Assembly: GCF_029407905.1 (NCBI RefSeq)
Contig: NC_073630.1
Span: 52,167,001-52,231,000, forward strand
DNA length: 64,000 nucleotides
Reading direction: 5' to 3'
From: Bubalus kerabau
Lineage: Eukaryota > Chordata > Mammalia > Artiodactyla > Bovidae
Part shown: positions 31,509-42,356 of the stretch, piece after piece
Position numbering within the stretch: the stretch's first letter is position 1
Layout: each line of letters starts with the position of its first letter
The notes under the pieces: generated by a model
Databases searched by the model: none
Told to the model about the DNA's origin: nothing
Seen by the model: only the letters and a program-made list of their open reading frames with translations
Translations under genes and position numbers: made by a program

Positions 31509-32019
31509 TGTCGAGGGAGTGTGTAATTTCCTCAGTTCTGTCTCTTTACAACAAAAATTTGAAGTGACAGACCCGCATTAAAGCCCTCGGACAAACCATG
31601 TCATAGTTCTTGGACAGCTCAGTGTCACAGCTCTTGGACAGATCAGTATTACAGCTCTGTGTTACAGCTCAGTTTTATTTAGAAAATAAAGGAAATTACA
31701 TCCTTGAGGTGTGAGGGCATGCTGACCCAAAAGAAATGAAGAGAAGGAAGAGAGAGGGAGGGAGGGAGAGAGAGAGCGTGGGAGAGAGACACCCCCTTCC
31801 CACCTCACCCCCCACCTTTGGCTCCTCTTTTTATGTTTTTTCTCCTCCCCCTGGGCCTGCCCTATGTAAATTGGGCTAGGCAGGAGTGCTGTTTGATTTA
31901 CCTGAGGTCCTCGCTCCTGTCCTCAGACCTTCCTTTGTTCTATTTTCGCAGGTTTTCCCTTCCCTGTCTTTTAGCCACCACCATTCTGGAATCCTTTTTC
32001 CTGTTCTAACTACCTAACA
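31509..32019 (-). repeat. 5' LTR of the provirus
   Basis: 511 bp, TG...CA. On the minus strand a TATA-like CATAAAAAG (about 31826-31834) lies about 150 bp before an AATAAA at 31674-31679, which fits a U3-R-U5 layout. The segment 31600-31668 carries three imperfect copies of a TTGGACAG...CAGTGTCACAGCTC unit where the 3' LTR has two, which accounts for much of the length difference. Confidence 0.92.
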
Positions 32020-32170
32020 GAATGAAGTAGTTACTTTTAGAAACTTACTTAAATCACCAGAATATCATTTAGAACATTATGACTTCTTAATGTTTATAAT
32101 AGTGCCCCAATAACCTGAAAGACACTATTCAGTTTTTAAAACCTACTTCTAGAGAGACATTGTAGATCAT

Positions 32171-32442
32171 GCTGTTGCTGCTGCTAAGTCACGTCAGTCA
32201 TGTCCAACTCTGTGTGACCCCATAGACGGCAGCCCATCAGGCTCCCCCATCCCTGGGATTCTCCAGGCAAGAACACTGGAATGGGTTGCCATTGCCTTCT
32301 CCAATGCATGAAAGTGAAAAGTGAGAGTGAAGGTGCTCAGTCGTGTCCGACTCAGTGACCCCATGGACCGCAGCCTACAAGGCTCCTCCATCCATGGGAT
32401 TTTCCAGGCAAGAGTACTGGAGTGGGGTGCCATTGCCTTCTC
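32171..32442 (-). mobile_element. BOV-A2 SINE
   Basis: Complete dimer with a 13-bp TSD, cattgtagatcat, at 32158-32170 and 32443-32455. Close to the family consensus, so young. Confidence 0.95.
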
Positions 32443-32455
32443 CATTGTAGATCAT

Positions 32456-33158
32456 AGGATTAACAAATTAAAATTAGCAAAATAAAACAGGGAACTCTCT
32501 CTGAATGATGGAAATAGGACAGACTCAGTAACTTTTTAACCTGAATATTATGAAAATGTTAAATGTAAGAGTGATTGAGAGGTTTGGAATGGCATTAATG
32601 ACATTCATGCTAAGTAAACTTAAGGCAATAAAAAATTATAATATTTTAAAGTGTACTTTTTCCTTTGAAGGAATTCTTTCATGAGCCCTAAGGGAATTGC
32701 TAATTATTACTTCTTCATAGATTGTGAGAGACACAAATTATTAGAGTTCTAAGAAAACAGTTTTTGTAATGCTTTAATGCTCCAATCTTAATGTTTAATT
32801 GATTTAATTAGCTTCTTCAAAGGCTTATATGTTTAAAAATAATAAATTTAAACAAGTTTCACAGTTTTGGAAGAGTTTATACTATTTCATTATCAGAAAT
32901 TAAATGTACCCTGAAGCTACTACATCAAATACATATGTGTTAATTGGGACATTAGAAAATGAATTTTGGCTGTGTTTCTCAGCAATAGAAACAGCAAATT
33001 ACTGTGAGATTCCTAAATGTACTCTATTAAAGTGTGTGTTTACTGAAATATCCCTGGTCAACATTTAATCACATTGAGAAATGGGAGAATGTCTTATTAA
33101 TCTACAAAATACCAGCATCTAACAAACCTTATACCTTCTAGTTCCTATTTGGCTTTCA
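32456..33158. other. AT-rich stretch, nothing recognised
   Basis: No repeat or gene identified. Confidence 0.5.
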
Positions 33159-33214
33159 ATATATATATATATGTGTATGTGTGTGTATGTGTGTGTATAT
33201 ATATATATATATAT
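33159..33214. repeat. (TA)n-(TG)n-(TA)n microsatellite
   Basis: Alternating purine-pyrimidine tract of 56 bases with a TG-rich centre. Confidence 0.92.
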
Positions 33215-33963
33215 TAATAAAAGAAGAATAGAATAGAAAGATACATTTAGAGCACAAAAGTATTTTATTTAGATACTCATAAATGTATAATTTATTTGTG
33301 CTTCAACTAAAATTTAATCTGTTATGATTTTGTCTATTAAACAGAATGCTAAACTGAGTTCATGCCATGATATACAGAGCAGATTATAACCTGCTGTGAA
33401 TGAAAGTGGAGGTTATAATATTTCTGTAAGTGAGTGTCATATCAGAAAGTATTTTCCAACATACTCAAGTATTTTGTGTGTACATATGGTCAGGGCAATA
33501 AGCCTACTGCTAAAACATAGTGAAGTGCGAGAGTTAGGAATGCTTCCATGTGTCTTTGAGACATCATTATATTATAAGAGCACTTGAGTTCTACTTGCTC
33601 TACTTATTTGATGCTATTTTAGATCTCACTTCTTTCAAAGACACTGACAATAATTCTTATATTAAAAAGTTTTCCTTGACTTTCTGGCATCTAGCAGAAG
33701 TACTTTGTAATGCTACTACATAATGAACAAGTTTATACTACAAATTGAAGAGAAATTCAAGTTACACAGCAATGAGTTAATATTAACTAATTTCATATGA
33801 ATAGTCATACATTATAGTTTAAATTATGTTATACTGAAAATGCATATGGCCCAATGGGGCCAAATGTGTTACATTTGCATTTTAGGCCATAAGTGTAGGT
33901 ACTCCCCCCCAAAACCTAATTTAAGTTCTAGAAACTACCTCAATAATTATTTGGACCATTTTA
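33215..33963. other. AT-rich stretch, nothing recognised
   Basis: No repeat or gene identified. A short inverted motif, GGCCCAATGGGGCC, sits at about 33848-33861. Confidence 0.5.
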
Positions 33964-33976
33964 GATTGTATAAAAT

Positions 33977-34207
33977 GCTATGCTAAGTCACTTCAGTCGT
34001 GTCTGACTCTGTGTGACCCCATAGACGGCAGCCACCAAGCTCCCCCATCCCTGGGATTCTCCAGGCAAGAACACTGGAGTGGGTTGCCATTTCCTTCTCC
34101 AATGCATGAAAGTGAAAAGTGAAAGTGAAGTCGCTCAGTCGTGTCCAACTCTTAGCGACCCCATGGACTGCAGCCTATCAGGTTCCTCCATCCATGGGAT
34201 TTTCCAG
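33977..34207 (-). mobile_element. BOV-A2 SINE, 5'-truncated
   Basis: 13-bp TSD gattgtataaaat at 33964-33976 and 34208-34220. The second monomer lacks its outer end (the copy stops at TTTTCCAG), so truncation occurred at insertion. Confidence 0.94.
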
Positions 34208-34220
34208 GATTGTATAAAAT

Positions 34221-34662
34221 AGTCTGATTTAAAATCAGATACATTGTGTGCATATTTCAGTAAGTACCCTTGTCTATATTTAAATAATTGTCCAAGTATA
34301 CATTCAATTAACAGAATTATAGACACTTTTACTAGGGCAGTGTCTTAGGTAGTTGCTATAAACTTTGCCAGTCTTTGGGTTAAACAGATTTTTTTAAAAC
34401 AGGTATGCTTATTTGGCTATAAAATAAAACTCATAGAAGATATTTCATTAATAAAATTACTAGTATCATTTATAATCATGATAAATATATTTTGATATTA
34501 TAGCTACTCTTTCACTGAAAAAACTGCAATGAATAGATTTGAAATTATAGAAGTGAAATTAATTTAAATTTACCAACACAATAGTCTCTGAAAGTTATAT
34601 CTGCCCTTCTTTAATAAAAGTTAAAGTTTCCTCTCCATAGCTACATGTGGATGGAAATTTTG
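34221..34662. other. AT-rich stretch, nothing recognised
   Basis: No repeat or gene identified. Confidence 0.5.
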
Positions 34663-34950
34663 TTGTTGTTCAGCCACTAAGTTGTGTCCGACTCCTTGTG
34701 ACTTAATGAACTGCAGCAAGCCAGGCTTCCCTGTCCTTCATTATCTTCTTGAGTTTGCTCAAACTCATGTCCATTGAGTTGGTGATACCATCCGACCATC
34801 TTATCCTCTGTTGCCCTCTTCCCTTCTTACCCTCAATTTTCCCCAGTATCAGAGTCTTTTCCAATGAGTAGGCCCTTCTCATCAAAGTATTGGAGCTCAA
34901 AAGTATTGGAGCTTCAGCTTCAGCACCAGTCTTTCCAATGATTTTTTTTA
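34663..34950 (-). mobile_element. BovB LINE 3' end, diverged
   Basis: Minus-strand copy of the last 290 bp of BovB with a GTTGTTGTT-type end. It carries a small tandem duplication (AAAGTATTGGAGCT twice, about 34884-34913). The frame on the minus strand (34900-34703) keeps the C-terminal RQQRIRWSDGITNSMDM block. Confidence 0.9.
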
Positions 34951-35221
34951 TATTGATACTATCAAATTATTTGGTATGCTAATAAAGTGTCTAGAATAGA
35001 TTTCTTTTAAAATTTTCTCTTCACCCATTTTTTGAAAGAGTTAGATATAAATCATACATGTTATAATACATGGCAGGCAAACATCCTGACCAAAACTAAA
35101 TCCATCTTTGTCCATCCTTCTTTCAACTGCATCTGTAGCCAGAAGGCAAAAATTATACAGTGCTTACTTTGGATCATATGAGTATAGTCCCTTAGTTTAT
35201 ATCAGACTAATAATATTTGAC

Positions 35222-35415
35222 TTACCTGAGAATCTGCCTGCAATGCACAGGTCCCAAGATCAATTCCCGGGTCAGGAAGACCTCCTAGAGGGAATGGCAA
35301 CACACTCAAGTATTCTTGCCTGGAAAATTCCATGGGCAGAGGAGCCTGGTGGGCTACAGTCCATGGGGTTACAAAGAGTTGGACACTTGGACACTGCTGA
35401 GCAACTATCACACTT
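35222..35415 (+). mobile_element. Bov-tA SINE, head partly lost
   Basis: Begins within the head (ACCTGAGAATCTGCCTGC) and runs to GAGCAACTATCACAC. GGACACTT is duplicated in the tail (TTGGACACTTGGACACTG). Confidence 0.88.
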
Positions 35416-35957
35416 CAACAGTATTTATACCAAAGGTTCTCCTTCCCCTAGACTTGTAGCCACACAGTCAGCATTTTATGACTCTTCATTTATTGGCTTT
35501 CCTCTATGGACTACCTTACTTCTGAGAGCTTTTTATCATTTGATATTCTGATGTTACCTTTACATATACAAAGCTTAGAAGAATATTGTACTTATTATAA
35601 TTTTAGGCAATTAGTTTCATGAGATTATTTCTGTAGTTCTGCTGTTAATAGTCATAGACAGACAAAGATTGTTGAAATAGATTTCATCAGCCATTTCTTG
35701 TGCCTCCAGATACCATATTCCAATCTGACAGATAACGTAGGCAACCTGTTTCAACAAGTAAAGGTATGATTCTAGAAGTTCTGTGTGGTGAAATTTGTAG
35801 CTGGCTTACTCTTCAGCATTGTTTCTTGCCTAAGGACTTGAAGTAAATTGTAGGATATGATGGGCAATTTTGGAAAATCCATGCTATAGGATGGTGACAG
35901 CTTAAATATTTTCCTGACCATTACACATCCATCTATATCTATCTGTGTATATTAAAT
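35416..35957. other. unassigned stretch
   Basis: No repeat or gene identified. Confidence 0.5.
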
Positions 35958-35980
35958 GTATATGTATATATATAAATAGA

Positions 35981-36018
<38 letters not shown>
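35958..36018. repeat. (TA)n microsatellite
   Basis: Imperfect then perfect TA repeat running directly into a minus-strand Bov-tA. Confidence 0.92.
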
Positions 36019-36021
<3 letters not shown>

Positions 36022-36224
36022 GTTCAATTGCTAGGTCATGTTTGACTCTTTGCAATCCCATGGACTGTAGCTTGACAGGCTCTTCTGTCCATGGGACTTT
36101 ACAGACAAGGATACTGGATTTGGGTTGTCATTTCCTTCTCCAGTAGATTTTCCTGATCCAAGGATCATACCTACATCTCCTGCATCGACAGGCAATTCTT
36201 CACCATTGAGCCACCAGTAAAGCC
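36019..36224 (-). mobile_element. Bov-tA SINE between two microsatellites
   Basis: Complete minus-strand copy with (TA)n on one side and a mixed (TA/CA/TG) tract on the other. The simple sequence makes a TSD impossible to recognise. Confidence 0.9.
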
Positions 36225-36385
36225 ACATGTGTACGTGCATATGTAGAAGTGTATACACATACATGTGTACACATGTATGTATATGTATATACACATATAT
36301 ACATATATGTACATATACATATATATTCCCCAATACACACACACACACATATTCTCAATTACACACACACACACATTCCCAAATA
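36225..36385. repeat. compound (TG/TA/CA)n microsatellite
   Basis: About 160 bases of alternating purine-pyrimidine sequence with two separate (CA)n runs at 36335-36349 and 36361-36375. Open frames of MCVCV or MYIYV type here are artefacts of the repeat. Confidence 0.92.
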
Positions 36386-36602
36386 CATATATCTGGGGAA
36401 AAAATTGAGATGAAACTAAATGTTAAGATCCTGAAATGAATTTTAGTCACAGTAAGGAATTTGAACTTTATCTTGAATATAAAGGAAAATCACTATTATT
36501 TTTTAATATTGAACTGACATAAAGAAACTACTGATTTTAGAAAAAATTCCTGAAAATTAACTGTTAAAGAGTCGAAATAAGTAAAGCTGTGCATGCATCC
36601 AT

Positions 36603-36818
36603 GTGTGCTCAGTCGCTTCAGCCATGTCTGTCTCTTTGAGACCCCATGGGCAGTAGCCCATCAGGCTCCTCTGTTCATGGGATTCTCCAGGCAAGAATAC
36701 TGGAGTGGATTGCCGTTCCCTCTTCCAGCAGATCTTCCCAACTCAGGGATCAAATCTGGATCTCCTGTGTCTCTTGCACTGAAGATGGATTCTTTACCGC
36801 TGAGCCACCAGGGAATCT
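36603..36818 (-). mobile_element. Bov-tA SINE
   Basis: Tail first (TGTGCTCAGTCGCTTCAGCC) and complete to the head end (GCTGAGCCACCAGGGAATC). Confidence 0.92.
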
Positions 36819-38147
36819 AAAGATGTAAATCTCTAAAATTAAATGATTTATGACAACATAATTGATAGAAAATATATAATACCATGTTATCCAGAAATGG
36901 ATAAAATCTGTGTTCTATGGCAGAAGCATATTGAAATATATAAATCTAATGATAGAGTACAATTCTTTACACATAGAAGCCATTTATTAAATGTTTATTG
37001 AATTAAAGATGAATGAAAAGTTCTAAGAACTTCTTAGGAGCCACACAAAGCAAAACCCATGTTTATTTTCAAGAAATGGAACATTGAAATATGGTACTTT
37101 TTAATTCTCTGCTTTCTGTTTTAAACAAGGATTATCTCAATTGTGGGAAAGTATTTTAAAGTGCTATGAAATTCATTTAAAACCCCAGTATAAAGTTTGA
37201 ATAAAATACCATTTACCTAAATAACATAACTGAGTAATCATTTTTATACTATCTCAGTGAGGCCACTCTGATATATTCTTTGAAATAATAATGATACAAA
37301 GAACTTAAAAGAAGGATATATACAGATATTTTGAATGTACAGAGAAGTGTGTACTTAATTTCCACTTCAGGACAGATGAATGCAGGAAGGCTGAAAAGCA
37401 TTTCAAAAACACATTTCAAAGGAGATAATATATTTGAATACATTTAATCGAATACAGTGTTGGAAAGTAAAGCTCTGTATCTCTCTAAAATAAACTAATG
37501 TCTCCTTGAAAACGGTCTCTTGAGACTTTGGAAGACTACCCTACCACTAAACAGAAATTTGTCTGCAAAGTAAAGGTCAACCTGGAGAAATTGTCAATTT
37601 TCTGTCTGTAAAGTTAAATAAGCTTTTGTTTGGAGGGAGTGGGTAAGGAGATGACAACAAGGTTGAGTGAATCTCTATTTTATCATTCAGATTTCCAGTT
37701 GGTTTCTTCAAGCAAGTAATTGCAGAGAAGTGAGTTCTTTTCTCAGTAGCTAGTAATTTTTCTTTTTCTTCAAGCTATGGCTTTCATATTAGTCCTAAGG
37801 GCTTTTTTGCTATTTGTATTTACTCTGATTTACAACTAGCATTAAGGCTCTCAGTCGAGATGGACATGAAGGAGAAGTGGATGGCTTTTAGGGCTAGGAA
37901 TAAGAGCTTCAGGCTTTCTTCTTAGATGTAACCACATTATTTTCCCAGATAGATTGCTTTTAGCATTTTTGTGGGAAATGATTTTGTAGTCTTACTCCAA
38001 TTTCAGTTACAGATTAAGAAACAAAAAACTTAACCTTTAAGCTCCTGACTTAATTCTAAGGAAGCTAGGCAATTACAAGTCTGTGTTTTCTATACTTACA
38101 AATGCAGTGGTTAGTTCATTCTGTTGAATTATATAAACTAGGTTTAT
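36819..38147. other. AT-rich stretch, nothing recognised
   Basis: No open frame of note and no repeat family that I can name. Confidence 0.5.
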
Positions 38148-38632
38148 TTATCAGAGTTCTTCAGAAAGAATATACAGTAAGAAGACTAATTATAATGAAT
38201 TGGCTCACATGATTCTAGAGTCTGGCAATTCCCAAGATGTGCAGGGTTTGTGAGGGAGCTGGAGATATAGGAGACCCCGTGTTTGTTTTTTCCCAGTTCA
38301 TAGACCAGAAATCTACAGATCCTGGAAGAGCTAGCATTTCAGCTTGAGCATGAATGTAGGAAAAACCCAATGTCTCAGTTCAAAGACAATCAGGCAGAAA
38401 GAAATCTCTCTTACTCAGGGAACTTTCAGCTTTTCTGTTCTATTTATGTTTTCTCCTGACAAGTTGAGGTCTATACACATTATGGAGGGCAATCTGCTTT
38501 ACACAGTCTACCAATTTAAATTTTAATCTCATCCAAAAATATCCTCACAGAAACACTCAGAATAATGTTTGACCAAATAACTTGATATCCCATGGCCTAC
38601 TCAAGTTGACACCGAAAATTAACCATCACATT
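38148..38632 (+). mobile_element. old L1 (L1M-type) 3' end
   Basis: The order CAGAGTTCTTCAGAAAGAATA, TTGGCTCACATGATT, GGGCAATCTGCTTTAC, TAATGTTTGACCAAATA and AAAATTAACCATCACA follows the 3' UTR of mammalian-wide L1M elements. Diverged and without a poly-A tail, so inserted long before the ruminant repeats. The exact subfamily cannot be set by eye. Confidence 0.82.
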
Positions 38633-38817
38633 AGAAGTAGTATTTTTTTTCATTGCATCAAAGCAAATGATCAGTTAAAATAACTCAAAAACAAGCAAAA
38701 AAGAGGAGTTAACAACTAGAACTTATCAAATTTATTTTTTTCAAAACTAAAAACAAATTATAAATACATATTCAATGCATACAAGAAATATAGCAATTAT
38801 TAAAAATTAATATAAAT
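38633..38817. other. AT-rich stretch
   Basis: Nothing recognised. Confidence 0.45.
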
Positions 38818-38980
38818 TACATCCAGTATTTATTCAGTATTTGAAATGTGCCAAACATTAGGCAAATTATTTAACATTCACTGCTAGTTAGTAAACTATT
38901 CTTACTACTCAAAGAAAGGCTGATACACAGCTGGAAAATGGAGAAGTAGTGAAGTCCAGGTAGAACTGAACATTTCTTGG
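38818..38980 (-). repeat. MIR-like remnant
   Basis: On the plus strand the end of MIR is seen in reverse: TATTTATTCAGTATTTGAAATGTGCCAAACATTAGGC, later GGAAAATGGAGAAGTAG. Diverged. Confidence 0.6.
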
Positions 38981-39769
38981 AGCACAGCAAATTTCCATGT
39001 TTTCATTTCTACACTGCATGAAGTATATGAATTTGGCCTAGAACCTCAGCTGAACTGTAGTTTCTGTTTATGTGAAACTTGCTAAAATGTGGGAAATGAT
39101 CAAATGAGACATATCACTGCTCATTGGAAGGAAACTCTCTGTAGTTATTAATGCAGTCCAGCAACAGACAAAACCCATATACTCTGCTATCCATGCAGAT
39201 CCCAGAAAAGTACTTTTATGCATTTTACAGAGGCATTTAAGAACTAGGTAAAACATGGGATTAGAGAAGAAAGTCTATTTTTCCTTTTAATTCTGAAATT
39301 CCATCGAATGTAGAAAAGCATTTGTTTTGGTAAAAGTTTAATTCAGGTTTTTTTTTCACTCTAAAAATATACATTTTTTAAATCTTTCAAAAATCAATTT
39401 CATATTCATAAGAGGAGACTTAAAAATATAACTAAAGGTAAACATTAAGATATACTTTAAGTTATACTTAAGGTATATCATATTTGGGTAACATGATGTG
39501 TCAATATGGGATCATTCTTCATATAAAAAAGAAAAGTGCCATTCTGAGAATTGATGTTGACAATGCAAGAGGCTTTGCATGTGGGTGGAGAGATATATGA
39601 GAAATCTCTATACCTTACTCTCAAATTTGTTCTATACCTAAAATTGCTCTACAAAAAGTCTTTTAAAATGTTACTCTACTGATCAAGTAATTTTAGTAAT
39701 TCCACTTATAGTCATTTATTTTAAAAAAGTAATCAGAGATAAAGACTTATAAATGAAAATGCTTTTTAC
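38981..39769. other. AT-rich stretch, nothing recognised
   Basis: No repeat or gene identified. AT-rich direct repeats at 39420-39480 (AAGATATACTTTAAG, ATACTTAAGGTATAT) are noted only. Confidence 0.5.
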
Positions 39770-39781
39770 TAATATATACTT

Positions 39782-41452
39782 CAGTTCAGTTCAGTCGCTC
39801 AGTTATGTCCGACTTTTTGTGACCGAATGAATTGCAGCACAGCAGGCCTCCCTGTGCATCACCAACTCCTGGAGTTCACTCAGACTCATGTCCATCGAGT
39901 CAGTGATGCCATCCAGCCATCTCATCCTCTGTCGTCCCCTTCTCCTCCTGCCCCCAATCCCTCCCAGCATCAGAGTCTTCTCCAATGAGTCAACTCTTCA
40001 CATGAGGTGGCCAAAGTACTGGAGTTTCAGCTTTAGCATCATTCCTTCCAAAGAACACCTAGGGCTGATCTCCTTCAGAATGGACTGGTTGGATCTCATT
40101 GCAGTCCAAGGGACTCTCAAGAGTCTTCTTCAACACCACAGTTCAAAAGCATCAATTCTTTGGTGCTCAGCTTTCTTCACAGTCCAACTCTCACATCCAT
40201 ACATGACCACTGGAAAAACCATAGCCTTGACTAGACGGACCTTTGTTGGCAAAGTAATGTCTCTGCTTTGGAATATGCTATCTAAGTTCATCATAACTTG
40301 TCTTCCAAGGAGTAAGTGTCTTTTAACTTCATGGCTGCAGTCATCATCTGCAGTGATTTTGGAGCCCAAAAAATAAAGTCTGACACTGTTTCCACTGTTT
40401 CCCCATCTATTTCCCATGAAGTGATTGGACCAGATGCCATGATCTTCGTTTTCTGAATGTTAAGCTTTAAGCCAACTTTTTCACTCTCCACTTTCACTTT
40501 CATCAAGAGGCTTTTGAGTTCCTCTTCACTTTCTGCCATAAGGGTGGTGTCATCTGCATATCTGAGGTTATTGATATTTCTCCTGGCAATCTTGATTCCA
40601 GCTTGTGCTTCTTCCAGCCCAGCGTTTCTCATGATGTACCCTGCATATAAGTTAAATAAACATGAACAGGATGAAAAGGCAAAATACCTGCTTAGTCAGC
40701 TCTGCATATAAGTTGAATAAGCAGGGTGACAATATACAGCCTTGATATACTCCTTTTCCTATTTGGAACCAGTCTGTTGTGCCATGTCTAGTTCTAACTG
40801 TTGCTTCCTGACCTGCATACAGGTTTCTCAAGAGGCAGGTCAGGTGCTCTAATATTCCCATCTCTTGAAGTATTTTCCACAGTTTATTGTGATCCACACA
40901 GTTAAAGGCTTTGGCATAGTCAATAAAGCAGAAATAGATGTTTTTCTGGAATTCTCTTGCTTTTTCGATGATCCAGCAGATGTTGGCAGTTTGATCTCTG
41001 CCTCCTCTGCCTTTTCTAAAACCAGCTTGAACATCTGGAAGTGCACGGTTCACGTACTGACAAAGCCTGGCTTGGAGAATTTTGAGCGTTACTTTATTAG
41101 CGGGTGAGATGAGTGCAATTGTGTGGTAGTTTGAGCACTCTTTGGCATTGCCTTTCTTTGGGATTGGAATGACAACTGACCTTTTCCAGTCCTGTGGCCA
41201 CTGCTGAGTTTTCCACATTTGCTGGCATATTGAGTGTAACACTTTCACAGCATCATCTTTCAGGTTTTGAAAGAGCTCCACTGGAATTCCATCACCTCCA
41301 CTAGCTTTCTTCCTTGTGATGCTTCCTAATGCCCACTTGACCTTATATTCCAGGATGTCTGGCTCTAGGTGAGTGATCACACCATCATGATTATCTTGGT
41401 TGTGAAGATCTTTTTTGTACAGTTCTTCTCTGTATTCCTGCCACCTCTTCTA
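39782..41452 (-). mobile_element. BovB LINE, 1.67 kb, with an inserted 41-bp patch
   Basis: 12-bp TSD taatatatactt at 39770-39781 and 41469-41480 marks a single 5'-truncated insertion. It covers the linker, RT and C-terminus on the minus strand. From 41380 a 242-codon frame runs through RT fingers and motif A (FIDYAKAF), then hits foreign sequence at 40701-40661 and stops. Past the patch the RT resumes in a second frame with an intact YADD box (about 40545-40560). A one-base loss then changes FIFLGSK to FIFWAPK. The patch repeats the 5' flank and start of the BovB at 42.4 kb in inverted orientation, flanked here by a 20-bp duplication of BovB sequence (CTGCATATAAGTT...). Between BovB end and TSD there are about 16 bases of TA-rich filler. 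Confidence 0.95.
40661..40701 (-). other. non-BovB patch shared with the 42.4-kb BovB junction
   Basis: These 41 bases are the exact reverse complement of 42338-42378, which consists of host flank, one TSD copy and filler of the other BovB insertion. Confidence 0.93.
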
Positions 41453-41480
41453 TATATATACTCTTCTATAATATATACTT

Positions 41481-42337
41481 AGTGGGTTGAAATATTACAC
41501 TAACCTAAATATTCAATGTTTGGAAATTAGTGTAATAAATTGTTGCATAGCCATAAGATTTAATGCCCCAAAACCTCTGTAATGTGGTTAGGAAAAAAAA
41601 AAAAGAGTACTTAGTAATATAGAAACAGTTCAAAGATAATGACCAAGTTGGATACTTTATTTGCTCATAAACCCACCTTATAATCTGGTCATTCCACTTC
41701 TAGGTATATAAGCAAGAAAAATGAAAACACATTCAAAGGCTTATACACAAATATTCATAGCAGTAGCTCGTAATGTTTTATTGTGTCCTCTGGAGTGATT
41801 TTTTCATTGCATAAATGGATCCTGAATGATGAGCTCATCCTATACATCTGATGCTAGCAAGGATTTTTAATCACATGTGTAAAATCAAAGAACTTCTCAC
41901 ACTAGTATGTAAAGAACTACAGTTCATACTCTGCTCAGGGGGAGTTCATAAAACTGCCTTGATCATGACAGAGTTGTCTTTCCACATTCTATCATTGATA
42001 TTTCAAAGGAAAAGAGACTATGAGGGGCAAATATATCAGTATGAGTTTCACCAGACACCCTGCAGTGCCCACATCCTGCTGGAAGAGGCTAAGTGGGGAG
42101 TTCATCACTTGAGGCATCGCAAATGTGGTATTGCACAAGGAGCTTAAAGATTTTATATAAAATAATTCTTGAGCTGCAGTATGGTGAGCCTTAAATTGCA
42201 GATACCATATTAGCTTTTCCTATTTTTATAGTTTCCTAGGATTCATTTCTTTGAGACTGTGGAGGCTGAGGGCAAGCGATAGTCCTCATGTGCAGTGGAT
42301 AATCCTTTCAGGGCTGGCTGCAGGCTGTACACTTTGG
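41481..42337. other. spacer between the two inverted BovB copies
   Basis: AT-rich in its left part and more balanced at 41850-42160, where a 98-codon plus-strand frame (41851-42147) shows no motif that I recognise. A poly-A run lies near 41590. Confidence 0.45.
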
Positions 42338-42356
42338 AGCTGACTAAGCAGGTATT

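Larger units (their letters stand above)
24940..32019 (-). mobile_element. defective class I endogenous retrovirus (gammaretrovirus-like), complete LTR-to-LTR
   Basis: Two LTRs of about 500 bp, each beginning TG and ending CA, enclose about 6 kb of internal sequence on the minus strand. A primer-binding site next to the right LTR and a polypurine tract next to the left LTR fix the orientation. In 5' to 3' order there are a long leader and gag region, capsid with the major homology region, two nucleocapsid zinc-finger relics, protease, the RT N-terminus, integrase and TM remnants. Most of RT and RNase H and nearly all of env are gone, and stops and frameshifts occur throughout, so it encodes no functional protein. 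It hosts a BovB (26838-27343), a Bov-tA (27637-27852) and a BOV-A2 (29551-29825). I see no clear short TSD flanking the LTRs. The visible LTR-LTR differences and nested SINEs indicate an old insertion. Confidence 0.93.

Noticed and set aside
24940..32019. Provirus able to express protein
   Set aside because: RT and RNase H are deleted, env is reduced to TM pieces, every domain has stops or frameshifts, and a BovB interrupts the integrase.
36031..36439. Cys-, Tyr- and Val-rich small proteins (MCVCV and MYIYV types)
   Set aside because: They are translations of (TG/TA/CA)n simple repeats.
41851..42147. A 98-codon plus-strand frame between the inverted BovB copies
   Set aside because: No recognisable domain, splice or promoter context. 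Left as unassigned spacer.
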